Shown here: positions 19,349-27,023 of the stretch, piece after piece
Numbering within the stretch: the stretch's first letter is position 1
Layout: each line of letters begins with the position of its first letter
Origin: an uncultured Actinomycetes bacterium
GTDB lineage: Bacteria; Actinomycetota; Geothermincolia; Fen-727; JACVIW01
Length of the DNA: 64,000 nucleotides
Reading direction: 5' to 3'
NCBI GenBank assembly: GCA_937127245.1
Contig: CAKZLU010000012.1
Location: forward strand, 1-64,000
The notes under the pieces: generated by a model
Told to the model about the DNA's origin: nothing
Database searches by the model: none
What the model saw: only the letters and a program-made list of their open reading frames with translations
Program-made: the position numbers and the translations under genes

Positions 19349-19377
19349 CGAGATCAGAAAGGTCATATCTGATCTCG
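19349..19377. repeat. Perfect 10-bp inverted repeat
   Basis: CGAGATCAGA (19349-19358) and TCTGATCTCG (19368-19377) are exact reverse complements around a 9-base loop. An outer 6-bp pairing TGAGAT (19328-19333) with ATCTCA (19387-19392) encloses it. No uridine run follows on either strand, so it is not a usual terminator. It could be an operator dyad or part of a structured RNA. Confidence 0.7.
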
Positions 19378-19406
19378 ATGAATCTTATCTCACGCCGCTG
19401 TCTCGG

Positions 19407-19450
19407 GGTGCAAATTTTCGGCTCGGTGTCATTTACCAGCGTTTTGCACC
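19407..19450. repeat. 8-bp inverted repeat with long loop
   Basis: GGTGCAAA (19407-19414) pairs with TTTGCACC (19443-19450) across 28 bases. It lies 30 bases from the previous inverted repeat, so the two may form one structured element on the transcript running toward the GH35-like gene, or two operators. Confidence 0.55.
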
Positions 19451-19524
19451 TTGAGGGGTTAAGGCTTTATGGCGCGAGATATTTGAGGGATAGATTCAGG
19501 TTCAAACTTAGAAATGGTTATTGC

Positions 19525-19962
19525 TCACCCTGTTTTATTTTCCCATGAAGGTGGGGGGATCGCCTCAAATCGTTTCCGTTTCTTTTTCCTCTTACTCTTT
19601 CTTAACCCTCTCGGAAGCGAAATCATAAAGAACAGAATCCATAAGAGTACCGGCAGCCCAAACTGGAAAGCGTTTGAGTCAAGAAAAGCCACCGCCGAGT
19701 CGGCAAGGCTTATAGTCTTTTCGAGATTTCTTCTGAAAACATCGGTTGCAGCTTTTATGGCTTCAACCTGCTCCTTCGCGGTATCCACTCCAACCTCAGA
19801 TTTCGCCACCTCTTGGGTGATTGTGAATTTTCTTTCCGAAAAGGACCTGTTTAGACCCTTGAGCAATCTGTTGATTATCGGAAGAATGACTATGATTGAA
19901 AGCGCAAAGATTACAGTAAAAACTATTCCTATGATTTGAAATATTTTGGCCAGCAACCTCAT
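19525..19962 (-). CDS. Small membrane protein with two membrane segments
   Basis: 145 residues from ATG 19962 (147 if GTG 19968 is used). A long N-terminal hydrophobic segment (about residues 6-32), a predicted helical stretch rich in Glu, Lys and Ala (about 45-95), a second membrane segment (LPVLLWILFFMISLPRGL, about 104-121) and a very basic end (KSKRKKKRKR). I do not recognise the family; the layout with a helical loop between two membrane helices is seen in small holin-like or anchor proteins, but nothing proves that. Preceded by a divergent intergenic region with a strong dyad. Confidence 0.65.
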   Translation of the reverse strand: MRLLAKIFQIIGIVFTVIFALSIIVILPIINRLLKGLNRSFSERKFTITQEVAKSEVGVDTAKEQVEAIKAATDVFRRNLEKTISLADSAVAFLDSNAFQFGLPVLLWILFFMISLPRGLRKSKRKKKRKRFEAIPPPSWENKTG

Positions 19963-20050
19963 CACCACCGTGCAAATTGTAAATCTCTGCAGTAACTTGA
20001 ATGATAAATAGAATATATCCGACCCTGATGCTTATGCAAATGACCCAGCG

Positions 20051-20081
20051 CGCATAGCGCAAATCTTTCTTGCGTTATGCG
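20051..20081. repeat. 12-bp dyad in the divergent intergenic region
   Basis: CGCATAGCGCAA (20051-20062) and TTGCGTTATGCG (20070-20081) are reverse complements except for one G-T position, around a 7-base spacer. GAC (20042-20044) and GTC (20082-20084) could extend it. It lies between the starts of the minus-strand membrane protein and the plus-strand phosphatase gene, so an operator for one or both is likely; as RNA it would be a stable stem. No T-run follows. Confidence 0.65.
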
Positions 20082-20250
20082 GTCGGTTGAGCAAGCGTTT
20101 CCCGCCGACGGTTATCGGATAAGGGTTTACAGGGACGAAACCGGTTCACTATTCTTGAAAATGGACGCCTTATACCCTGGCGAAAAAGACAAGTCAGTCA
20201 GGCGGACGAATAATAAGGCGACCGTTGGATATGCAAAGGCGACAGGGTGA
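20077..20250 (+). CDS. Possible small protein of 57 residues
   Basis: Open frame from ATG 20077 to TGA 20248-20250, reading MRSVEQAFPADGYRIRVYRD and later FLKMDALYPGEKDKSVRR. The codon choice (AGG for Arg, GCG, GAC) looks like the neighbours. Against it: no ribosome binding site, the ATG sits in the 3' arm of the dyad at 20051-20081, and its end overlaps the start region of the phosphatase gene. No family recognised. Confidence 0.3.
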   Translation: MRSVEQAFPADGYRIRVYRDETGSLFLKMDALYPGEKDKSVRRTNNKATVGYAKATG

Positions 20251-22960
20251 AATTATAATTAGGTCAATGGATGAGTTGACTGGTATCGGTGACGAACTTA
20301 AGATCGCGAGAGGCTCTCCCGAACTTACGAGATTGAGGCGAGATGCTGCGCTTTTCCTCAAAGAGAATCTTTCAAGCATACTTTCAGACATAGACCTTCA
20401 GGTGGCGACTTCGATTCCCGATTATGAAAGGTTGCCTCTGGAGGTTGTCTCCGAGGCGAGGGAATCCTTCAGGGAATTTTTGCTTGTGTATATTCAGTAT
20501 TTTGAATCGGGCGATCTCCCCATAAAGAAGCTCAAATCTATTGCTACCGAGACTGGCTCGAGGCGGGCTGCCCAGGGGTTATCTTTGAGCGCGGTAATCG
20601 ACGCTTTCGATGCAGGGGAGACTTACGTTTGGAAGCTTGTTACAAAGGAGATGCTCCCGAGGGGATATAGCGCGGAGGCATGGGTCGAATTGGCGGCAAT
20701 GCGCGATAGGTTTGACAAGCTCGCGCGAAAATACTTGCGCCGCGCCTACCGGATTGAAGAGGAAAGCGCAATAAGGAAGCAATTGGCGGAACTGCGCGCA
20801 ATCACAAGTCTTGGTCAGGCCATTGTGTCCACCGTTGATTTGGAGCAGGTGTTGGGTCAGATACTCGAGGTTGCCACGAGTTTCATGCAGGTCAAGATGG
20901 GCGTAATCATGCTCCTCGATGAAAGCAGGCGGTACCTGGAACCAGTTGTGGACAAGGGCATCTCGCATCTGTTTTCCCGTCCTGGAAAATTGTTGGTTTT
21001 CAGATCAGTTGCCGGGCTTGCCATTAGCAGGGGTGAGTACGTTCTTGCCCTTGACGATGAGCTTGTCGATTTTGAGCTTCCCAAGGCTGTTGCCGGAAAA
21101 GGGATAAGGTCCGTGCTTTCAATCCCGATAAAAGTTGACGACGAGGCGATCGGGGTAATCGAGCTTTATGACACAGAGCCAAGAAAATACACAGATTTGG
21201 ATTTGACGATGATGATGGCTTTCAGTCCGCAGGCGGGAGTGGCCATAAAGAACGCCCGCCTTTTCAAGGACGAGAAGAGAAGGCGGAGGCAGGCGGTAAT
21301 TCTCACCGAGATGGCTCAGGCGGTAAACGAGGCGAAAGACCTTGAGGACCTGCTTGAAAAGATTTCAGAGAAGGTTGCCGTTGCGCTTGGTGCTGACCGG
21401 TCCTCTCTATTCTTTTATGACAGCGAAGCTAATTCTTTGACATTCATGGCGGGGTATGGCAGAAGCACCCTTCAAACCTGGCTTCTGCACCAGTTTCATC
21501 TTCCGATGTCCCAACTGGGAAGACACACCATCAATGCTATCCGCTCCAAGAAGCCGGTTTTTGTCGCGAATCCGGGAGAAGAATTAAGTCTCGAATCGAG
21601 AGTTTTTAGAAGTTCGGGAGTGAGCGCGTATCTACAAATTCCAATTGTTTTCGAGGACGAACTTATAGGTCTTTTAAGCGTGGAGTTCTCCTCACCTGAA
21701 ACTACGTTTTCTACCGAGGAGCTCGCTTTAGCCGAGACGCTCGCAAGTCATGCCGCGATGGCCATACAGAACAGACGGCTTCAGCAAAAACTTCTTGAAC
21801 AGCAAATAGCGATAAGAAACGCGGAGATAAACGAGAAGTTGTACCGCGAAAGGGAGCGCAGCGAAGCAATCTTAAGAGCGACCCCGGATGCGGTTTTTCT
21901 CATTGATAAAGATATGAAGGTTCAGCTTATCAATCCAGCCGCGGAATTTCTAACTGGCTGGGAGCTCGAGGATGCTAAAGGGCGTTATTGCCACGAGGTT
22001 CTTTTCGGCAGTGAACCGCCCGCGGGTGTGTGCCCTGACCCCGAATGTCCCATTAGCCGGGTTTTATCAGGAGAAACCGTAACTTACAAAGAAAGTAACA
22101 TTGTCACGAAAGCGGGCAATGTCGTTCCAAGCGGTGGTACCTTCGCCGCGATTTTAAAGCCTGATGGAACCGTCGAGAGCGTTGTTGCTATCTACAGGGA
22201 TATAAGTGAGCAGAAAGAACTGGCGAAACTTGACCTGATCGAAAAGGAAATGGATATCGCCTCCGGTATTCAGAGCAGCCTCCTACCCAGGGATAAGTTG
22301 TTGACCGGAGGGGTGATAGTCTCCGGTTACCAGCGGCAGGCAAGGGTGGTCGGGGGTGACTGGTACGATTACTGGGGATACGGTGACAGGATTTACCTTA
22401 TTATCGGTGACGCTTCCGGCACCGGCGTGGGCGCGGCGCTTCTCGCCACGGTCGCTATGAGCGCCCTCAGAGTGGAAGCGAGGGAGCATGAGGACATAGA
22501 AACGGTTCTCAGGCACTTGAACAAAGCGCTCTATAAAACTAATTCACCCGAGAGTTTCGTCACAGTTTTTTTCGGCGTCCTTGATCTGACCACAATGTCT
22601 CTAACGTACGCGAATGCGGGGCATGAAAATCCTCTCTGCATTGGGGGTGAAAACAAGTTTCCGGAAGAGCTCGCCTCGGATAGAAGGTCTATTTTGGGGG
22701 CGTTCCCGGACCCCGAAATTAGCGTGACGAGCAGGAAGCTAAACTCGGGCGAGCGAGTCGTTCTCTACACGGACGGGGTAATTGATGCCAAAGGTTCCAG
22801 AGGAAGAACATTCGGTTTAAGACGGCTTCAACGGTTCGTGGCGGCGAACAGAGCGCTTCCGCCCGAAGATTTTATTCACGGGCTTGTTGACGCCGTGCTC
22901 GAATTCTGTGAGGAGGATGTAAGGGATGACATAACTGTCCTTGTTTTCGATGTTCCCTGA
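20231..22960 (+). CDS. RsbU/SpoIIE-type PP2C phosphatase with RsbRD-like, GAF and PAS sensors
   Basis: 909 residues, no membrane segments. Order: an N-terminal helical domain (about 25-185) resembling RsbT co-antagonist or PucR-type N-domains; GAF 1 (about 205-355); GAF 2 (about 370-525); a PAS domain (about 545-665, ATPDAVFLIDKDMKVQLINP) with a Cys-rich insert; then a PP2C domain (about 690-905) with VVGGDWYDYW, GDASGTGVGAALLA, VLYTDGVIDAKG and RDDITVLVF, which supply the metal-binding Asp residues. Such proteins dephosphorylate anti-anti-sigma factors in partner-switching. No anti-sigma or STAS gene lies nearby, so the target is unknown. Start uncertain: TTG 20225, ATG 20231 or ATG 20267. 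Confidence 0.88.
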   Translation: MQRRQGEIIIRSMDELTGIGDELKIARGSPELTRLRRDAALFLKENLSSILSDIDLQVATSIPDYERLPLEVVSEARESFREFLLVYIQYFESGDLPIKKLKSIATETGSRRAAQGLSLSAVIDAFDAGETYVWKLVTKEMLPRGYSAEAWVELAAMRDRFDKLARKYLRRAYRIEEESAIRKQLAELRAITSLGQAIVSTVDLEQVLGQILEVATSFMQVKMGVIMLLDESRRYLEPVVDKGISHLFSRPGKLLVFRSVAGLAISRGEYVLALDDELVDFELPKAVAGKGIRSVLSIPIKVDDEAIGVIELYDTEPRKYTDLDLTMMMAFSPQAGVAIKNARLFKDEKRRRRQAVILTEMAQAVNEAKDLEDLLEKISEKVAVALGADRSSLFFYDSEANSLTFMAGYGRSTLQTWLLHQFHLPMSQLGRHTINAIRSKKPVFVANPGEELSLESRVFRSSGVSAYLQIPIVFEDELIGLLSVEFSSPETTFSTEELALAETLASHAAMAIQNRRLQQKLLEQQIAIRNAEINEKLYRERERSEAILRATPDAVFLIDKDMKVQLINPAAEFLTGWELEDAKGRYCHEVLFGSEPPAGVCPDPECPISRVLSGETVTYKESNIVTKAGNVVPSGGTFAAILKPDGTVESVVAIYRDISEQKELAKLDLIEKEMDIASGIQSSLLPRDKLLTGGVIVSGYQRQARVVGGDWYDYWGYGDRIYLIIGDASGTGVGAALLATVAMSALRVEAREHEDIETVLRHLNKALYKTNSPESFVTVFFGVLDLTTMSLTYANAGHENPLCIGGENKFPEELASDRRSILGAFPDPEISVTSRKLNSGERVVLYTDGVIDAKGSRGRTFGLRRLQRFVAANRALPPEDFIHGLVDAVLEFCEEDVRDDITVLVFDVP

Positions 22961-23025
22961 CTTAAATAAAGCCCGCCTGATCTTATCTTGCGGCGCCTCT
23001 TAAAATAAACAAAGTCTGCCTTGAC

Positions 23026-23658
23026 CTAACTTTCCGTTATTGTTTTTAAAAACTGTTCGAGAGATTTTTCAAGGCTTTTTCTGCTTATCGCGCTAGTGAG
23101 ATCTCCTCTGGTTCGCTCGATGACCCCCCTGACCATGTCATTGGTTCTTTTCAGATTTCCAGTGATTGCCGATGGGTAGTCAAGCGAGTTCAGGATGAAG
23201 TAAATTTCATCCATCGTCTCGAGAATGGATTCGGCGCGATCGAGGTTGTCGATTCTAATTAAATCAAGAACGTGGCGACGCATTTCCCCGACCGCCTCTC
23301 CGAGTCCGTTCAGGTAGGGTGCGATGCCTATACTCATCTCGGTTGGCGAGGGAAGAGGTTTGTTCAAAATGAGCGAAATGGTTATGGATGCTTCAGCGAC
23401 CTCCTTTTCCGCGTCCTGCAGAAAGCCTGAGTAATAGATTTTAGGGTGGGGGGCAAGCCTTTCCTGCGCTTTTAGTAGAACTCGGCGGGCTTTTTCCAAG
23501 AGATTTTCCGCGTTTTCTTCTTCGCCGCGATGTATTGCTCTAATCGAGTAGGAGGACAGCTGGATAGCTTCCCGGGCGAGTATGAGGGCTTCCTCGCGAG
23601 CCAAGTCTTCGCTCTCAAGGGCCTTATTGGAGTATTCGAAAATTTCGTCAAGTCTCAT
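23026..23658 (-). CDS. Translin-family (predicted RNA-binding) protein
   Basis: 210 residues, nearly all predicted alpha-helical. The C-terminal block DEIYFILNSLDYPSAI then RTNDMVRGVIERTRGDLTSAI is the hallmark of the archaeal-type translin family (COG2178); the central AEKEVAEASITISLILNKPLPS also fits. Translin and TRAX are octameric RNA/DNA-binding proteins, some with nuclease activity; bacterial roles are unknown. ATG 23658 has GAAGGTGG just upstream and follows the cyclase-family gene by 11 bases, so an operon is likely. Convergent with the phosphatase gene. Confidence 0.75.
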   Translation of the reverse strand: MRLDEIFEYSNKALESEDLAREEALILAREAIQLSSYSIRAIHRGEEENAENLLEKARRVLLKAQERLAPHPKIYYSGFLQDAEKEVAEASITISLILNKPLPSPTEMSIGIAPYLNGLGEAVGEMRRHVLDLIRIDNLDRAESILETMDEIYFILNSLDYPSAITGNLKRTNDMVRGVIERTRGDLTSAISRKSLEKSLEQFLKTITES

Positions 23659-23669
23659 TTAGACCACCT

Positions 23670-24437
23670 TCAAAGCGGGATGATTGCGACCGGCCTACAC
23701 CACCCGGCGCTCGCTTTTGTGATTTTCACAGGGAAGCAGGAAACTTTAAAACCGAAGGGAGGCAACTCGTCGAGGTTTGAGAGTTTTTCGATGTGGCAGT
23801 AAGGCGCTTCGATTCCAGCGTAATGGGCTTCCCAGATAATTGATGGGTCGCCCTCTTTTTGATATTCCTCTCTTATCACACTGAAAGGTCTGTCAAAACC
23901 CCAGGCATCGATTCCCATCACTCGGATGCCTTTGTCGATCAGCCACAAGGTGGAATCTTTCACGAGACCGCAGCCGTGATTCATATAGTCAGGTTTCCCC
24001 CAGTAGCGGTCCGCCCCGGTCATGAAAAGGACTATGTCAAGCGGTTTGAGATCATAGTTTATCGATTCGAGCGCTTTGGTTATGTCCTCAACGGTTATCC
24101 GCGAGCCATCGGGCTTGTGTCTCATGTCGAGAACGACCCCATCCCGGAAGCACCACTCGAGCGGAACTTCATCAATTGTCATGGCGGGTGCGCCTCCTGC
24201 CGTTGGAGCGTAGTGCCAGGGAGCATCAAGATGAGTACCAGCGTGCGTTATAAGCGTGATGTTGTCGTTGGCCCACCCAAGCCCTTCCGGGAGGTCTTTT
24301 TCCGGGACTCCGAATATTTCCGACATTACTCTTGCCCCCACCGAGTGATCGAGATGTTCTATCTTTGGCATGAAGGGTTCGCTTACGGATTCCTCGATCG
24401 GGACGCTCAAGTCCACGAATTTATACTTTTCCGACAT
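23670..24437 (-). CDS. Cyclase-family metal hydrolase (kynurenine formamidase-like)
   Basis: 255 residues with the family metal motif HAGTHLDAPWH (HxGTHxDxPxH) at about residues 64-74 and downstream VLFMTGADRYWG and GIDAWGFDRPFS. The family (COG1878) includes arylformamidase, isatin hydrolase and polyketide cyclases; this member's substrate cannot be told. ATG 24437 follows AGGAGG by six bases; the frame runs further upstream without a good start. Lies between an aminotransferase (83 bases upstream) and the translin gene, probably one operon. A tryptophan or amino-acid breakdown role is conceivable but unsupported by other genes here. Confidence 0.85.
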   Translation of the reverse strand: MSEKYKFVDLSVPIEESVSEPFMPKIEHLDHSVGARVMSEIFGVPEKDLPEGLGWANDNITLITHAGTHLDAPWHYAPTAGGAPAMTIDEVPLEWCFRDGVVLDMRHKPDGSRITVEDITKALESINYDLKPLDIVLFMTGADRYWGKPDYMNHGCGLVKDSTLWLIDKGIRVMGIDAWGFDRPFSVIREEYQKEGDPSIIWEAHYAGIEAPYCHIEKLSNLDELPPFGFKVSCFPVKITKASAGWCRPVAIIPL

Positions 24438-24520
24438 AATGACCTCCTGAGAAATTTCCTTTTTATAACTCACGCCCTGTGGGTATTTTAAGCTATAAGA
24501 ATTTTTCGCTTCTTAATCGT

Positions 24521-25723
24521 TCAAGAATGGCGACCCAGGTAATTCTTAAGGCGCTCCAACCCCTCTGCGATTCTCTCCATAGAGTTTGCATAAGAGAACC
24601 TCACGTATCCTTCGCCTGCGGGACCGAAGTCGATTCCAGGAGTGAGGGCAACGTGAGCGTTAGATAAAACGTCCAGGCAGAAGGAATATGAATCAGACGT
24701 AAATCTTTTTGCGTTTGCGAAAAGATAAAAAGCCCCCTTCGGCTCATGCGCTATACCGAACCCGAGCTCTCTTACGCCTTTGATGAGAAAACGCCTTCTC
24801 CTGTCGTATTCCTGAACCATATCTTTTGTGTTTGCTGAGGTCTCCTTGAGAGCGGAAAGCGCGGCGTACTGCGAGAAAGAGTTTGCGCATATGAATAGAT
24901 TTTGCTGGATTTTCTGTATGGGCCTGACAAACTCAGGGGGGCATATCACGTAACCGAGACGCCAGCCGGTCATGGCGAATAACTTACTGAAGCCGTTTAG
25001 CACGAAGCACCTGTCGGTGAACTCGAGGATTGAGCTTGCCCTTCCCTCATATACGAGTCCGTGGTATATCTCGTCTGATATGAGCCACTTGTCCTTTGCC
25101 GCCTTGACGATTGCCTCCATGTCGGAGGGCTCGAGCACGGTTCCGGTTGGGTTGGAGGGCGAGTTGATAATTATACCTTTGATCAGAGACTCGCTTTCCT
25201 CGATTGCGCGCGCGAGGCGCTCAGGATTCAGCTTAAACTCTTCCTCTTCTCTGATTTCAACGTAAACCGGTTTCCCGCCAACAAACTCCACAATGTTCGG
25301 ATAGCACGCATAACAGGGGTTTGTAAGAATTACCCCGTCCCCAGGGTTGAGGAGAGCGGAGAAAACCAGAACCATCGCCGGGGATGTCCCCCCGGTGATT
25401 AGGATATTCTCAGGGCAAATGTCGATTCCGTAAGTCGCTCGGTAGTATTGGGCTATCGCTCCTCGCAATTCAGGTATACCCTGGCTGTGGGTATATTTGG
25501 TTTTGCCGGCATATAACGCTTTCACCGCGGCGTCCACGACCTGAGGAGGAGTCGGAAAGTCAGGTTCGCCGATTTCAAGGTGGACGACGTCTGCGCCTGA
25601 GGCCTCAAGATTGTGGGCTTTCTCAAGAATTTCCATTACGTAAAAAGGCGGGATCTTTAAAGACCTTTCGGATATAAGGCAAGGCTGTCTTAAAGATTTT
25701 GCGGATTTTTTCCTGTCAGTCAT
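24521..25723 (-). CDS. PLP-dependent aminotransferase, class I/II
   Basis: 400 residues, fold type I. IPPFYVMEILEKAHNLEASG and HLEIGEPDFPTPP open the domain as in aspartate/aromatic aminotransferases; NSPSNPTGTV, SDEIYHGLVYEG and GFSKLFAMTGWRLGYV follow, the Lys of the last being the Schiff-base residue; the Arg in YVRFSYA is the carboxylate binder. ATG 25723 is kept because the IPPFYVM region begins before the next ATG, although no ribosome binding site is seen. Specificity (Asp, Ala, aromatic) is undetermined. Confidence 0.9.
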   Translation of the reverse strand: MTDRKKSAKSLRQPCLISERSLKIPPFYVMEILEKAHNLEASGADVVHLEIGEPDFPTPPQVVDAAVKALYAGKTKYTHSQGIPELRGAIAQYYRATYGIDICPENILITGGTSPAMVLVFSALLNPGDGVILTNPCYACYPNIVEFVGGKPVYVEIREEEEFKLNPERLARAIEESESLIKGIIINSPSNPTGTVLEPSDMEAIVKAAKDKWLISDEIYHGLVYEGRASSILEFTDRCFVLNGFSKLFAMTGWRLGYVICPPEFVRPIQKIQQNLFICANSFSQYAALSALKETSANTKDMVQEYDRRRRFLIKGVRELGFGIAHEPKGAFYLFANAKRFTSDSYSFCLDVLSNAHVALTPGIDFGPAGEGYVRFSYANSMERIAEGLERLKNYLGRHS

Positions 25724-25940
25724 GCGGCTATTCTAACAGAGAATTGACATCCAAAGAAGAAAGAACCAATTTCCCCGAAGCCAGTCTTCATGCCGAATGT
25801 CTTTTTTCAGTTTTTTCCCAGGTTATCCAGCAAGGACCGAACTAGCATCTGTGCTTCAGATTAAAGCCCGCCGTTATAGAACCTCGTGCCGGGCAAGGCT
25901 AAAACCCGTTTGTCTTGAGAGAAAGATGCTGCCCGCTACA
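25724..25940. other. Gap upstream of the aminotransferase gene
   Basis: 217 bases between two minus-strand genes. I see no open frame with a ribosome binding site, no clear hairpin with a T-run and no convincing promoter. Confidence 0.5.
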
Positions 25941-26531
25941 CTACTCATACCCGTAGTCGTAAATTAACCACCTGCCGTTCTTCTTTCTGAGAGCAAACTT
26001 TAAAGACTCTTCGCCTGCACTCTTAAAGGTAATGTCAGCATCCACCACCGCTTTCGATCCGCTGACTTCGACGTGGTGGGCATTCCAGCTGAGGAGGGAA
26101 CCTTTACTCCTCTCCACGACGTCTTGCTGGAACTCGCTGAAGCTGTACCCGGTTTTAAACCTTGAGTCAGGATGGAGAAGCTCCCAGGCTGCTTTCGCGT
26201 TGCCGTCGTTGACAGCCTTAATGTATCTGTTTGTGACGTCAACAGGCGCTTTCACGGCTCCTATAAAAAGGGTGACAACCAAAACAGCTCCGATAACAAC
26301 GAAGATGAACACTATTCCAAGAACGATCAGAACTTTCTTGAGCGTTCTGCTCCTGACTCGGGCGGAAGAAGGGACCGGGGGTGGGGGCTGTTGAATTTTC
26401 GCAGCTTCCGGCTGCATCAGCAGGGTTGCAGGTTCTGTCGCGACCGTTCCCTCAGGCAGTATGCTGGCCCCGCAGTGCGGACAAAAGCTCGAGCCCGCTG
26501 ATACCTCATTACCGCATTTAGGACATTCCAT
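25941..26531 (-). CDS. Zinc-ribbon membrane protein with NTF2-like C-terminal domain
   Basis: 196 residues. An N-terminal zinc ribbon (MECPKCGNEVSAGSSFCPHCG), a Pro/Gln-rich linker, one membrane segment (about 68-90, VLIVLGIVFIFVVIGAVLVV), then an outside domain (about 97-196) with YIKAVNDGNAKAAWELLHPD, typical of DUF4878/NTF2-like lipoprotein-type domains. The ribbon would be cytoplasmic and the domain extracellular. Function unknown. ATG with a strong AAGGAGG eight bases upstream. Confidence 0.85.
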   Translation of the reverse strand: MECPKCGNEVSAGSSFCPHCGASILPEGTVATEPATLLMQPEAAKIQQPPPPVPSSARVRSRTLKKVLIVLGIVFIFVVIGAVLVVTLFIGAVKAPVDVTNRYIKAVNDGNAKAAWELLHPDSRFKTGYSFSEFQQDVVERSKGSLLSWNAHHVEVSGSKAVVDADITFKSAGEESLKFALRKKNGRWLIYDYGYE

Positions 26532-26923
26532 TTCATTCCTCCTTTTGGATAAACGCTTTCGACATGAAGATTTGACCGTTTCTCATACACGCTCCTTTCG
26601 CCAAAGGGATCAAAACGGCGCTCTTTTGAAAAAGCACGAATTTAAAAAGCCAAATTTTTCACTTGAGGTTCTTACGATGAGGCTGGAAGCGAAATTCACC
26701 AGATCAAAAGAACGTCAAGCCAAAAGCCATAAAGCATCGTTTTCTGTATTTTCTGTTATTTTATCCGCTTACAAATTTTACAACAATTGTTTTCCCGTAT
26801 CCTCTTTCGGAAGCGGTCAATGGTAATCGTCGGAGAGATTGCCTTATCATTACTTTTGCGCAAATTGTTATAGGCTTAGTAATTTATTAATCCGGGACTT
26901 GTAATGTTTTAAGAGCATATTTC
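26532..26923. other. AT-rich divergent intergenic region
   Basis: About 390 bases between the divergently oriented zinc-ribbon gene and hppA. A + frame here (26461-26826) lacks a ribosome binding site and similarity. No RNA gene or strong hairpin seen. The hppA promoter lies just downstream. Confidence 0.5.
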
Positions 26924-26952
26924 TTGCTTCCGGATACGCGCAACACTATAAT
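26924..26952 (+). promoter_or_regulatory. Sigma-70-type promoter for hppA
   Basis: TTGCTT (26924-26929), a 17-base spacer and a perfect TATAAT (26947-26952) lie 71 bases before the hppA ATG. Best-looking housekeeping promoter in the window. The GGGAGG ribosome binding site (27013-27018) follows in the leader. Confidence 0.65.
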
Positions 26953-27023
26953 TTCAATGTTCCATATAAGGTCTGTATTTCTGTCGCTTGCATTGATTCA
27001 GGTCAATTTGTAGGGAGGATCTT

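Larger units (their letters stand above)
19139..19524. other. Gap without a recognisable gene; contains two inverted repeats
   Basis: About 390 bases between two minus-strand genes. No convincing coding region: the one open frame on + (19321-19548) has no ribosome binding site and no family resemblance. Two long inverted repeats (19349-19377 and 19407-19450) are listed separately. A minor GGAG/CTCC stem lies near 19218-19229. Confidence 0.6.

Noticed and set aside
19321-19548. 75-codon frame on + in the gap before the small membrane protein
   Set aside because: No ribosome binding site, lies over strong inverted repeats, and runs into the 3' end of an opposing gene.
26461-26826. 121-codon + frame upstream of hppA
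   Set aside because: Starts inside the opposing zinc-ribbon gene and has low-complexity, non-protein-like content without a start signal.
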